Below, one piece after another: positions 1 through 10,064 of a stretch of 22,500 bases of DNA. Location: assembly GCA_009663005.1 (NCBI GenBank), contig CM018906.1, positions 989,892 through 1,012,391 on the forward strand. The letters run 5' to 3'. The notes under the pieces are model-generated. The model was not told the origin of the DNA and ran no database searches. It saw only the letters and a program-made list of their open reading frames with translations. Numbering within the stretch: position 1 is the stretch's first letter; each line of letters opens with the position of its first letter. Source of the DNA: Actinidia chinensis (taxonomy: Eukaryota > Streptophyta > Magnoliopsida > Ericales > Actinidiaceae). Position numbers and translations under genes: made by a program.

Positions 1-82
1 CGCTCCGAACTACACGAACTCTGACACCCTCTGTGTGTGTGATGTGTTTGGGTATTTTTGACTTTTCCACTGATCATAGACT

Positions 83-135
83 GCCACGTGGCGAACTGGG
101 TATCCGCGACGGATAAGAGATGGATAACCCTATCC
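83..135. promoter_or_regulatory. Promoter-like cluster: G-box palindrome and paired GGATA motifs
   Basis: Positions 83-92 read GCCACGTGGC, a perfect palindrome around the G-box core CACGTG, which bZIP and bHLH factors bind. At 101-115, TATCCG and CGGATA form an inverted pair with a 3-base spacer, running into GATAAG (an I-box word) at 112-117. At 122-135, GGATA and TATCC form a second inverted pair. G-box plus I-box is a known arrangement in light-regulated plant promoters. Which gene it serves is unclear: the plus-strand reading frame that follows (from ATG at 191) is not recognisable, and a gene off the left edge on the minus strand is equally possible. Confidence 0.4.
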
Positions 136-190
136 CTCCCTCCTTACCAGGTTTTTTCTTTGGATTGATCGAAGTCCCTTTCGAGGGAAT

Positions 191-710
191 ATGGAGGCCG
201 GAGGCGCTGTTCGTAAAACTAGATTAGGAACGGAGGGTCATTCTTCGGAGTTGTATCTTCGAAGAGATGATGTTTGCTCGGATTTTTCTTACCGAACAAA
301 TGGATGGAGTGCCGCGACATCGACCAAACGAGAGGCGGCGGCCCCGAGTGTACAGACGAGAGAGAGAGGGTGGTGCGGGTCATGGGGGTGCTGGAGTTTC
401 TGAGGAGGGGGTGGTGGCTAGGGCTTTGGCGAATTGGATGCACTGAGATGGAGATGGTGGTTGTGTATGGGTTATGTCCTTTTCTGTAATTTCATAAAAT
501 ATAAAATTTCGTTAATCAGACTTTGGGTCCCAAAATGAAATTACCTTTGAGGACAAAATCAGTGTTTTATTTTGTCTCCACACCCAATCCCCATTCTCAC
601 TGCCCGCCTCTCCAGCGCCGCTAACTCTCCCCCTCTCCTCCAACTCGTGCGACTCTCCACATCCTTCTTGTGTTGCCATCTCTCTCGTTTAAAACCAGGG
701 ACGGTAGAGC
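191..710. other. Unassigned stretch, no gene recognised
   Basis: The first 290 bases are GC-richer than the surroundings and hold short open frames on both strands, the best being a plus-strand frame of 70 codons from ATG at 191. None of the translations resembles a family known to me. The remainder is CT-rich and then AT-rich. It could be the first exon or leader of a gene driven by the promoter-like cluster upstream, but nothing here proves it. Confidence 0.3.
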
Positions 711-936
711 AAGGCTGTGGTTCCCGATCCCTGTCCCATTTTCTCTGTCCCAGCTCTCAATGAATGACACCTGTCTAAATGTAATTTACCCTGGGACAGA
801 GAAAATGGGACAGGGATCGGGACTCGTTAACCACAGCCTTAGAGGTAAATTACATTTGGACAGGTGTCATCCATTGAGAGCTGGGACAGCGGGCTGGGAC
901 AGAGAAAATGGGACAGGGATCCTAGCCGTGGTTAAC
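711..936. repeat. Nested foldback (MITE-like) element with two alternative hairpins
   Basis: Block A (711-753) is repeated in inverse orientation at 791-840, apart from a 7-base insertion. It is inversely repeated again in part at 894 to about 936. Block B (754-790) is inverted at 844-880 with two mismatches in 37. The order is A, B, A-inverse, B-inverse, A-inverse. The shared core is CTGGGACAGAGAAAATGGGA. A can pair with the first inverse copy (B as loop), or A plus B can pair with the outer copies; the two folds exclude each other. No clear target-site duplication was found. Short open frames here are by-products of the repeat. Confidence 0.8.
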
Positions 937-1239
937 TGGTTAACAGTCTCCCCATTTTTAAAAAATTGTAAAATTTATTAGATTTTTAATTTTTTTACAC
1001 TTTTAATCCCTAAAATATAATTAAAAAAATTCAAAATTATATTTAAAATTTTAGCCCCGAATTAAAATCCTAAATCTGCGTTTGAAACCCTAACCTAGCT
1101 GTACTGTGAGCCTTAGAGCATCACGTACAACCTCCTAATACCAAATTACAATAATCTTCAGTCCAGTAGGAGTGCCTCCCCACATTGGAGAGGGACGATT
1201 CACTCTTTAGCCCAATTTTTTTTTTTTTTTTTGAAAAGA
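937..1239. other. AT-rich stretch, nothing recognised
   Basis: Low-complexity A/T runs follow the foldback, then ordinary intergenic sequence with a poly-T run near 1216-1231. No gene, RNA or clear repeat boundary is visible. Confidence 0.5.
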
Positions 1240-1420
1240 GATTTGGAGATGTTGTATCATGTTGTTTTAACTGTTTTAGTTTTTTATTTTTTTCATTTTT
1301 ACTCGACTTTTATTATCAAATTGATTAAAATTTTATATTATTCTTTTTGGTTTCTCTTGACAAAAAAAGTTCAAAAATATAAAAGTTTTTATATAATTTG
1401 TAAAAAGGTTCATTAAAGAC
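1240..1420. repeat. AT-rich repeat remnant related to the 10.1-10.45 kb foldback
   Basis: The stretch contains TTGATTAAAATTTTATATTA followed by a TTTGGTTTCTCTTGAC-like block and a GTTCAAAAATATAAAA block. The same succession of blocks appears in both arms of the foldback at about 10065-10455. This suggests two members of one small non-coding element family. The 61-codon open frame at 1231-1416 lies inside it and looks like chance. Boundaries are approximate. Confidence 0.4.
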
Positions 1421-1980
1421 CGGAAAAAACACTTTAAGAGATAATTTTTTTATTCTTTAGTATTTTTTTTTTAAATACGATGAAATTTTTTATATAACTG
1501 GAGAGTATTCCTGAGATGCTTTAGAGGTGATCTTTAACCATTATGAGAGCTCTAATGCAGTGGTTGGATGAGGCACCCATTTTGCAGAAGTGATTTAAGA
1601 AATTTATAGTGAAACTGCAATCCAAGTGTTTGTAAATTTGCCGCACAGTAAAATTTGGTAACTAGTCCCTCTTAGATCCCTTGACTCATATAACCATTGT
1701 CACTATAAAAAAACTTCAAATACTCTCAAACAAGGAGATTGTAACCCATGAAGGAAATTTTTTCATGTAAAGATAGTTATCCTCTAGAATTGAAAAATAA
1801 CCCCCACCCCACGCAAAAAAAATCCAAATCTTAAAAAAAAAAAAAAGAAAGAAAGAAAGACGAAATATTTTCTCTAGGAATTAAAAGAATAAGTGAATTA
1901 CAAAAACCTTAAATCTATTAACTTTACAGATTAGCTTGTCTGTCTATCTTAAGAAACCCTAATGCTTTAACAATCATGAA
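1421..1980. other. 3' flank of the GL2-like gene, minus strand
   Basis: This stretch follows the stop codon of the minus-strand homeodomain gene and must contain its 3' untranslated region and poly(A) site. No canonical AATAAA is visible on the minus strand close to the stop, so the site probably uses a degenerate signal, as is common in plants. A GAAA repeat lies at about 1846-1860. No other gene is visible. Confidence 0.4.
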
Positions 1981-3774
1981 TCAACCATCTTCGCATTGCA
2001 AGCTTGTCTTTATCTTTTGTAGTGTGCACGATATGATAGAGTTGACAGACTCCACAGATTCAAGAGTTAGTTTGGCTGTGGGAGAGGTATTGGTGAGGAT
2101 TTGGAATGCTATGGTGAGCAAAGATCCCCCTTCCGTGCTCTTCTCCTCCGGCTGTGAAGTGATCACGAGAGGCCTCGACTCGAGTCCGTCGGGAAGGATC
2201 GAGAAGCCGTATGGCAGTATGGCAATGCTGCTAGCGTCGCAGCCCGTCATTACGGACTGCATACCGGTGATGTCCACGGCAGCGTAGACCACCATGGATT
2301 CATAGGCATTGGTGCAGCTGTCTTGAAGTATCCACATACTGCTCTCTTTCGACTTCGTTGCCTGAAATTATATGAAGAGCCAAATGTAGATTAATATTCG
2401 TCTAGTTTAGAAAAATAGTCAGTGTCGTCGTAAGGTGAGAGAACTCACTTGGATGGTGACTGCATTGCCTCTGTCCTGTCCTTTGGCTAAGTTTGCAATG
2501 GATTGTACTGGACCCCCATTTGACATGATGTCCCACTAAAATACACAACCGAAATCTTTTTAAGTCGTTAGGAAATGGACGCGATAATGTGTCTCAAGCT
2601 ATTGAACAATCTCTCATGCGGAGAGGCAAACAGAAACTAAACATAGTCAACCAACACATGCAAAACAAAGCTAACGACAGAGTACGTAACGAGAAAAAAC
2701 ACAAAGTGTAAGGCATGAGCTTAGGACCTCTTGGTCAAAAGCTCTGATAACATGATAGAACATCAGTTGTTTTAAAAGCCTATGTCATTAGGGAATGGGT
2801 CTGACAATGTGAGTCGAGCTATCTAACACGAAAGGGTATTTACTGTACATTATAGAGGGGAAAGAAGTCTGGACCTCATTTCGACGTGTTTCATCTCTGA
2901 GGAAATCGAACAGAATGTGGTGAGATATGGGTAACCATACAGACGAAACTGCACACACTATCACTCCAAGAGGTTCTCCAGGGTCATTTAAGTTCTTCCT
3001 AGAAGCCACCCTTATGTCGTCTCCTGTTTTACTCAAGACCTTGCTCCATGTATGGTAACTTGAGGCCCCTAGTGCTCGACAAAAGCCCCACGTCATTCTT
3101 TGTGCCAATTTCAGAATGCTTTTTCTCCCCGCCAATGTCGCGACACCTATAGTTTAGTAGTGAGAATGAGAAAAATGTCACATTAAATGTGAAACTTTGC
3201 ACAAACAAAGTATGGGTGAAGAAGAGCTTTTGTTGGCTTACCACTCGAATCCTTAGTTGGAACATTTGTAGCCATGAAGAACACAAGCCTCTCACATTGC
3301 TGTTGGAGTGTTGCGATCCAATGCCTTGCTCCAAAGGCTAGACCACTATTAACTATTGCACGATACATGGTGGGAATGATACTTTTCTGGCATTCTAAGT
3401 GCTCTACCCAGATTACCTGAGAAACATTACAGTTGCTCGCTTAGACTTGCGGAAAATTGGACTCATTATGCTTGTTAGAAAACAATCACTTCATAATTTT
3501 CGAATAAGGTATTTGTAGACGTATAATTACCTTACAGTGACCATTTGATTTGTCCTCAATGATGCATCCTGATGGGCGTTTTCTACATTTGACAAGGGAT
3601 GCATCGATATTTTCTTCAACTTTGTCAACAGATACATCAACAATTGCCCACTGGTCAGCGCTCAATTGATTGCAATATCGAATAAAATACACTTCTCTTG
3701 TTGGTACCATCGGTGTGAGCATCTGCAGCTCCGCAAACATCTGCAGCCAATATAATGGTAAGAAAATAATGCAC

Positions 3775-3814
<40 letters not shown>

Positions 3815-6800
3815 AATGCAAACCTACTATTACATTATGTCCAAAAAAGTTTGTTTGTATCTTGTGTTATGATTACTGTTGAAAATAATTCAAAGTATTA
3901 GCAACAATGGGACGAAATGATCCAGAAATAGGTGTTCCTCTGTTCCAAAATGGACACTTCTCATACCAAGACAAGATTGGCTACCAACTTTTCTTGCTTA
4001 CATTTCTTTCATTTGAAATTTTGTGATCCCTATATAGAAATATACTATGTATCAAAGTCAAACAAGTGTCCATCAAAGAGGTTAGTTACCATTCCAGTTC
4101 ATGATTTTCTACGCATAGATGTGACTTTTTTTTCTAGATTGGTAAGTTTTTCGATGTGTAGACTAATATTACTAAACTCGGGTATGTATCTAATTTTTCA
4201 TTGAACCATGTTTTATAGTTTGGATTCTAAATTAACTAAAGATACTAATTACTTTTTTTTTATTTGGTCTTCTAATTATTACATCTAATTATTTGCAACG
4301 TACTCCAGTCGTACTCGTACCTTACATTTTTTAGGTTTTGTCATACTAACGTACTTGTATCGTACCCGCACATGCACTCCATAGTTTTCTCTTGAATTCC
4401 CACTGCTAGGTGTTTCAAAAGGTCATTAAGCTCAATAAAATGGTTTAGATGCTAAAATTTATGAAATTTGAGCATTATGGTATTCATATACTCCATGGCT
4501 AACCAAAATCCAAACCAAGCAATTATGGTCTCTCTCTCTCTCTCTCTCATATTAGAAATAACAAGAAGGATTATACAGAGTTACTCACCAATTGAACAGC
4601 ACCATTCTTGTTAGGACCTTCTCCAGGGGAAATAACAGCGACAGTAGCCGCTTTCGATATCATGCAAGGAAACATCTCCACCCATTGATTCTACAAATCA
4701 AAATTGATGAACAAAACTAGAATTACCGTCAACCAAAACAATATCATTTTGGATTCAATGAACAAATTGTTTCAAAAAATTTCCTTTTATCTTACCACAT
4801 CCATAAAACTCTGAACTAGCCGCGGTAGATCCACAAACACGACCCCGGTCTCTCTCGAGGCCTCAATAGACCTCTTTGGCCTTCCATTGCTGGAATTATC
4901 GACAGAGAACTCTCTCACATATTCATCGTAATTAAGAATCTCACGACCGGTCTCCACGCTACGAACCCAAAGTGGGTTCCCGGCAGTGGCCATTTTTTTT
5001 AGCTCTTCCATCGATTGGTGGACGATTTCCATAATTCTCGTCTTTTCGAGCCCAAAAATTCCGGTGTAGAAATCTAAAGAGCTTCTGTTCTCTTGGTCGT
5101 TCCCGGCTGAGCACGAGGAGTTTGTTGGTGATGTTCCAGGAGGGTATTTCCCCACCGCTGCTCTAAGTTTTTCAATCTACATATTACCGAAAGTTAACAT
5201 ATTAGCTAGGAAAATGGTGAGAAACAGTCATCTTATGAAAACAAAATCATCCAATTCTATTGTCGTATTGAGTTCGAAAACTAGAGAACATCTTTTTGGT
5301 GCTTCTGAAAAATGGGTTGTTTTAAGAAAAAACAAGTTATGAAAATATTCGCCAAACAAGATTTTTACTGTTTTTTCTTGGAAAGTACAAATAGAAAACG
5401 GAAACAATACTAAACAGGCCAGCTTGGTTTGTCCGGAATTGTTTTCATTTTGTATTTTTTATCCATGTTTTTTGGAAACAAAACAGTGAAAAATTCGCAA
5501 ACATGTGTCAGCCTGTCATTTCTGCCTCTCTTTATTTTTTTTGCACAAAACACATTTGAAAATTTTGAAAACATCTTTTCACTGCTTTTCTGAGATTTTC
5601 TGAAAACGATTTTGGAAGTGGTTCAAGTTTTCTATATATGATATAACAGAAAACAGAAAATGAAAACAATACTAAACAAGCATTAAGTAATCGAGTTTAT
5701 CTAACCTCAGACTTGAGTCTGGCATTTTCAATTCTTAGCTGCTGTTCCTCTGTTGCTACAGAGGAATCTCTGCTGGAGGTAGCAAACCCGCAATTTGGAC
5801 AAGCAGATTTCTTAATTGTCTCTCTCAAGCTCTTGTTTTCGTCGCGGAGTTTGTCCATTTCTGTTTTCAGTAACGAGTTCTCGTGGCGCTCCTGTATCGC
5901 CTGCCATATCCATCCATTGCCCGTTACATAAAATCCAAACAAAATGTGGTTACGGTATAAAAACTAAAGTAGTGCCCTATTTGATTGCTATTTTCAAAAA
6001 CAGTTTTGCCAGAACACTTTTCAGAAACTGTTTCTGAAAACAATCACACCCATTGTTTTCATATCGTTTTTGGAAATTCATATACGTCCTTTTGGTGTTT
6101 TTTTATAACGGGCTTGTTTTCTAAAAGATTTTCATGAAAACAATCCGCCAAACAAGTTTTCGGTATTTTCCAGAAAATAAAATTTGATTTTTCTGGTGGT
6201 TGTTATCAGAGTCATTTTTGCACAACATTTCAAAAACTATTTTTGGAAACAAAAATACTCATTGTTTACCCATGGTATTCATTTTTCAATGAAAACATTT
6301 TTTTTCGAGAATTCAAAAACATCATGTTTATATTTCCTAAAAAAGGGGTTCTTCTCCAAAAATTTCCACTAGCAAAATTTGAAACCGTCAATAGAACAAT
6401 ATTTTTGCATTTCTAGATATTGAAAATTTCAAGGTCCAAATGAAGTGGATAAAGACGAACAAAATAATTGCTAGCTAGACAGAGTCACGTTACCGAAACA
6501 TACATACATACATACATATAATGTACCTTGATTTGGGTTCGACGATTTTGAAACCAGAACTTGACTTGTCGAGGAGCAAGCCCTAATTGCTTGCTCAATT
6601 GCTGCCTTTGCTTCTCATCAGGGTGTGGTGATTCTTTAAACAGCCTGGCATTCATAAACATATAGATTCATGTAAACATGAAACAATTCCAAATTATACA
6701 ATAATAAGCCCCACAAGAGCATTGTTTCAAATGAGACAACAAGTGAAATGCTAAAACAAGCAGGTGAAGATCACATAATTTAAGTATGGAAGTGCATATT

Positions 6801-8425
6801 TTACTGTTTTGTCCCCATCTTAGCATATTCCTAATGTGTATTTAAATGAAAACACTGGTGTTACGAAGCACTTTTTTTGATAAAGTTTTAGCTTTAACTT
6901 TTTAGGGTTTGTTTATGGGAGATGTGTCATAAATAACAATCTTTTTGAATGCTTTGTGAATCATAAAGGGTTTCTTCTCTTTTAGACTGCCAGATCCAGA
7001 TTCCTTCACATAGGAATCAACTGAGTCTAACTCAGTTCATTCATCAATAAACTCCAAGTTAATGATTGATTATTGGTGCATTTGCCCTGGATCTGTCATA
7101 TAGCCAAACAGGCCTAAAGCTGAAAATCCAGAATCAGTACCACTACCACATTTAGTAATTTAATGAATGCCCAATAACTCATGTTAGACACACATTTACA
7201 TAGGTCTACCAGCAATTGCATATGATCCTAGAAACTTTACTGGGGCGTGTTTGAGGAACACTCAATAATCTCTCCATCTAATGGGCCCTCTTAGATGCAC
7301 TAATTACATTAGTTAGAATCATTTAATTAAAGTGCCCAAATATAGTTACGGCAGTTAAACGAACCAAATTGCTAGAGCTCGACATGTGTTCGACTAGTTA
7401 AAAAGTTTATTTTAAATCAGTTAGTTATCTAAACAAATTAAACCTTGAACATATTTTAAAGTTGGTTATTTCATAATATTCGACTCAATAAGTTTAAAAT
7501 ACATAAAGAAACCAAATTATTCAAACTCCAAATTAATAAAAATTTATTTAAAATCGATTTAACTAATAAACAAACCAACGTTAAATTTATTTTTTAAACC
7601 TATTAAAAATTTTACCACTCAGCTCAACTCAAGTCGTTTGCAACCGCAAATATAGATACCAAAATATCCACACTCGTAACGCTGTAGGAATGGAAATTTA
7701 TTGACACCACACCGCACCCCAAATGCATTAATGAATGTGGTCCCCAGCCTGCGTGACTCACGGGATAGCGAGACGATTCGGACCTCCGAGTTGACTCGCT
7801 AAATCAATTCACCATTCTAATGCCGAAACATGTAACAAAACAAAATTTAAAATAAATTAATTAATTAATTAAAGCTTACGCTTCCATTTCTCTGATTTGC
7901 TCCGCCGTGTGCCTGTGATACTTCTTCCTCTTCTTCTTCTTGTTCTTATCACCGTCTCCATCTTCGTCGCCGTCGTTCTCTCCGTCCCCGTCAAAGTCCT
8001 CTTCCGCCGACCGCGACCTCGCATGCCCCGAATTCTCGCTGCTAATCTCCACTGTCTCCTCTCTCCTCCCTGCTCCGCCGACGCTCCCCTCGTCCCCCTC
8101 CTCCACCTCCATGTTCGCCGCCGCCGCAGCTCCATCTCGAAAAATCCCCGCCTTCCCCAAACCAAAACCAAAAAAAAAGTCATTAGTTAATACAAATCGA
8201 AAAAAAAAAACTAAATCAACAATCGAACCAAAGAATATAGAAATATGACATTTGAGGATCAATTTAACCAGAACAATTACTAATTAATAGGCACAATAAA
8301 CAGTAGTAATAGATTTGGAATTAAAAGGGGGGAATTAGGTTTTTTACGAGACTGAGGGAGAGAGCGGGAGAGGCGAAGTAGTCTTTAGTGCGAGAAGCGG
8401 GAGGATTCGACATGTCGACGCCCAT
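1981..8425 (-). CDS. GL2: GLABRA2-like HD-ZIP class IV transcription factor, 11 coding exons
   Basis: Exons in gene order: 8425-8348, 8151-7880, 6644-6527, 5900-5706, 5176-4796, 4690-4589, 3740-3531, 3416-3242, 3146-2875, 2535-2449, 2361-1981 (TGA). All introns are GT-AG. The phases join without a break into 756 residues; Arabidopsis GL2 is about 750. What is seen, in order: an N-terminal [13 protein letters not shown] motif (residues 19-31); an acidic stretch (about 77-94); basic residues KNKKKKRKK (95-103), likely a nuclear signal; a homeodomain (about 98-157) with WFQNRR at 147-152; a zipper-loop-zipper segment (157-230) with a CPNC pair at Cys190 and Cys193; a START lipid-binding domain (about 254-495); and the conserved HD-SAD-type C-terminal half ending SLQCEDG. 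The N-terminal motif and the C-terminal tail separate GL2 from ATML1/PDF2-type relatives. In Arabidopsis GL2 acts in the nucleus, promotes trichome and seed-coat differentiation and represses root-hair fate. No disabling lesion is visible. The start ATG at 8425 has G at -3 and +4; a second in-frame ATG lies at 8413. Confidence 0.95.
3741..4588 (-). repeat. Intron 6 of the GL2-like gene with CT microsatellites
   Basis: The intron carries a (CT)n tract of about 17 units at 3778-3811 and a shorter one at about 4530-4549. Otherwise it is AT-rich with no recognisable repeat family. The 90-codon plus-strand frame at 3932-4204 is intronic and unrecognised. Confidence 0.8.
5177..5705 (-). repeat. Intron 4 of the GL2-like gene with MITE-like repeat sequence
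   Basis: From about 5280 to 5690 the intron carries AAAACA-rich sequence. Two direct copies of an AACAATACTAAACA block lie near 5403-5416 and 5667-5680, and there is a CGCCAAACAAG block shared with intron 3. The pattern fits insertion of one or more small non-autonomous elements into introns of the gene. No coding content. Confidence 0.5.
5901..6526 (-). repeat. Intron 3 of the GL2-like gene with dispersed-repeat sequence
   Basis: Between about 5980 and 6370 the intron consists of AAAACA/TGTTTTC-rich sequence, including a GAAAACAATCCGCCAAACAAG-like block near 6136-6157. A close relative of this block (GAAAATATTCGCCAAACAAG) lies in intron 4 at about 5341-5360. A CATA tetranucleotide repeat lies at about 6499-6518. 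The 62-73 codon open frames on the plus strand here are chance products of the repeat. Confidence 0.55.
6645..7879 (-). other. Intron 2 of the GL2-like gene (1235 bp)
   Basis: This is the longest intron. It interrupts the homeodomain codons between residues 117 and 118, with donor GTAAGC and acceptor CCAG. The segment at about 7370-7640 is AT-rich with CGAGCTC-like and AACTCAAGTC words that look like degenerate dispersed repeat. A TTAA tetranucleotide run lies at 7857-7872 next to the donor. ATGCATTAATGAAT (near 7722-7736) resembles, but does not match, the HD-ZIP IV consensus GCATTAAATGC. Confidence 0.8.
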
Positions 8426-8640
8426 GGCAATACTTACTTCTGGAATTGGTTGTTTTATGAGGGTAGCGATGGTGGTTTTAGAGAGAGAGAGAGAGGGGGT
8501 GGGGTCAGGTTGATTTAAGGATATAAAACAAAGAGAGGAACTGAGAGGGAGTTCCTTCGTGTGTTACCTGAGAGGACAGAGAGTAGAGAGAGAGAGAGAG
8601 GGGGGGAGGGGGGCTGTTAGGAGTTGACCGTTAGATATGC
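8426..8640 (-). promoter_or_regulatory. Leader and core promoter region of the GL2-like gene
   Basis: Immediately upstream of the ATG the gene strand is strongly pyrimidine-rich, with CT tracts opposite the GA runs at about 8480-8498 and 8578-8602, as in many plant 5' leaders. A weak TATA-like word (TTTATAT on the gene strand) lies at about 8521-8528, roughly 100 bases upstream of the ATG. A GTAAGT word about 15 bases before the ATG could act as a donor for a leader intron, but there is no independent support for that. Confidence 0.4.
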
Positions 8641-8718
8641 GAGAGCAAGGTCTGTCTATAGTAGACTCAACTAACTTTTATAAGCAGTTGTAAAAGGCAT
8701 GAGAGACTGGCTCAACTG
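8614..8718 (-). promoter_or_regulatory. W-box / MYB-core / E-box cluster upstream of the GL2-like gene
   Basis: About 190-290 bases before the ATG the following words occur: CTGTTA (8614-8619, MYB core), TTGACC (8624-8629, W-box) overlapping CCGTTA (8628-8633, MYB core), CAGTTG (8685-8690, MYB core and E-box) and CAACTG (8713-8718, the same word inverted). In Arabidopsis GL2 is activated by a MYB-bHLH-TTG1 complex and by the WRKY factor TTG2. A mix of these words is therefore the expected grammar. Each word alone is short and common. Confidence 0.35.
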
Positions 8719-8719
8719 A

Positions 8720-9870
8720 TTTTTCAGTATAATTTCTTGGCTCCCGCGACGGCGACGGCGACGGGTTGGGCTTGGCTTATAAGTCGGCTCAACTAATATT
8801 CACTTGGTGGCTAGGAGTACTTTTTTAGGAATACACCCAATTTTATGATACTTTTAACTAAATATAATTTATTTTTTGTTTTTATTATATAATTTTTTTT
8901 TAATAAATACATGAATTACCCCTTCAAAGATAAGAGGAAGTAAAAGTATAATGGTATGATGAGGGGCAATTTTGGTAATAAGCAAAATATGATTTTATTG
9001 TAACTTTGTATATAATAAATATAAAAAGTGAAATGTATTTGATCAAAAATAAAGTGCATAAATCACTACCCCACTTTTATGAGAACTTGCTTTGTTTGGT
9101 TTTATAATCAATTTTGTAAAATATTTTTTTAATAAATAATAAAATTCGAATAAGAGATCATTGGTTCTGACTCACTCAATTAATGCTATACATAGAGACT
9201 CTTGTGTTTTATTTTAATAATAACACTATCAATTCTAAATCTCAATTTTTAATTTTGAAAAATAATATTTTTATTCATATATAAAACATCACAAAAATGA
9301 CACGACAATAACGTTTTAGTAAATAAAAGTCATCTCGATAAATATATTGTAAGAAATTTTAAAACTCGTGTTCTGTCATATCATTTTGTACCACTTCTTT
9401 ATCTGTACATCAATTACTTTTTAGTTTAACACGGCATGGTAATAATAGACTTTAACCACAAATTTCCATTAAGTGGGACTTTTATTTATTTATTTTGGAA
9501 ACATAATTCGATCCATAAGACCACACAAAAAAAATTTAAAAATAAAACCAAAAGTAATTAAAACTTATGTCCCAACTCCTATTTTTCCAAAGTACGAACA
9601 CTTTGGACTGCATCAATTAATACACGAATGCTTATAATTAGGCATTATATTCGTTCAAGGAGTCACATCCCCCTACTCTCTCTCTCCCAAACACTATGTG
9701 GAGTGAGAAGTGATTTCGTTGTGAATTTATTCCGTAGTAATATTTTGTTGATATTGTTCCCTAGCAACCTAGCAGATATATGATAGGCTTGGAGTTGTCC
9801 ATTCTATTAGCTGGCAAGGCATGGGGATAGAATGGGAAGATCCAATCTGTTGCAGCCTATTTATTTGGGA
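8720..9870. other. Distal upstream region of the GL2-like gene, nothing recognised
   Basis: A short GACGGC repeat lies at about 8747-8763. After it the sequence is very AT-rich, with long A or T runs and no open frame of interest on either strand. Distal regulatory elements of the GL2-like gene could lie here, but none can be named. Confidence 0.4.
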
Positions 9871-9879
9871 AAAAATCAC

Positions 9880-9939
9880 TTTACCCCATTGTAATTTGGG
9901 CTAGGAAAGTGCTCCAAAACCCAAATCGCAAGGGGTAAA
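9880..9939. repeat. Short perfect-stem foldback (about 60 bp)
   Basis: TTTACCCCATTGTAATTTGGG at 9880-9900, written here only by its ends (TTTACCCC and TTTGGG), pairs with its inverse at 9920-9939. There are two or three mismatches and a loop of about 19 bases. It looks like a tiny MITE or the fused ends of one. Confidence 0.5.
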
Positions 9940-10064
9940 ACAGTAAAACTAGACTTTGCCCTATTTATTTTAGTAAAAAAAAAAGAAGATAAATTATACT
10001 TTTTATCCTTGCACTTTGACCAAATTTTACTTTGCAAGCCAAGCTTAAATATGATCCTTCCATT

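Noticed and set aside
191..489. Plus-strand frames of 70 and 71 codons after the G-box cluster
   Set aside because: No recognisable domain, no convincing splice partner and overlapping frames on both strands. Kept only as an unassigned stretch.
572..981. Plus-strand frames of 63 and 103 codons
   Set aside because: The second runs through the inverted blocks of the foldback and encodes repeated artefact peptide; the first is CT-rich low complexity.
1976..2287. 103-codon plus-strand frame
   Set aside because: Antisense shadow of the last exon of the GL2-like gene.
7722..7736. HD-ZIP IV autoregulatory site in intron 2
   Set aside because: The word lacks one base of the GCATTAAATGC consensus and similar AT words are frequent here.
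7897..8248. Plus-strand frames of 97 and 102 codons
   Set aside because: They lie antisense to exon 2 of the GL2-like gene and mirror its acidic and basic codon runs.
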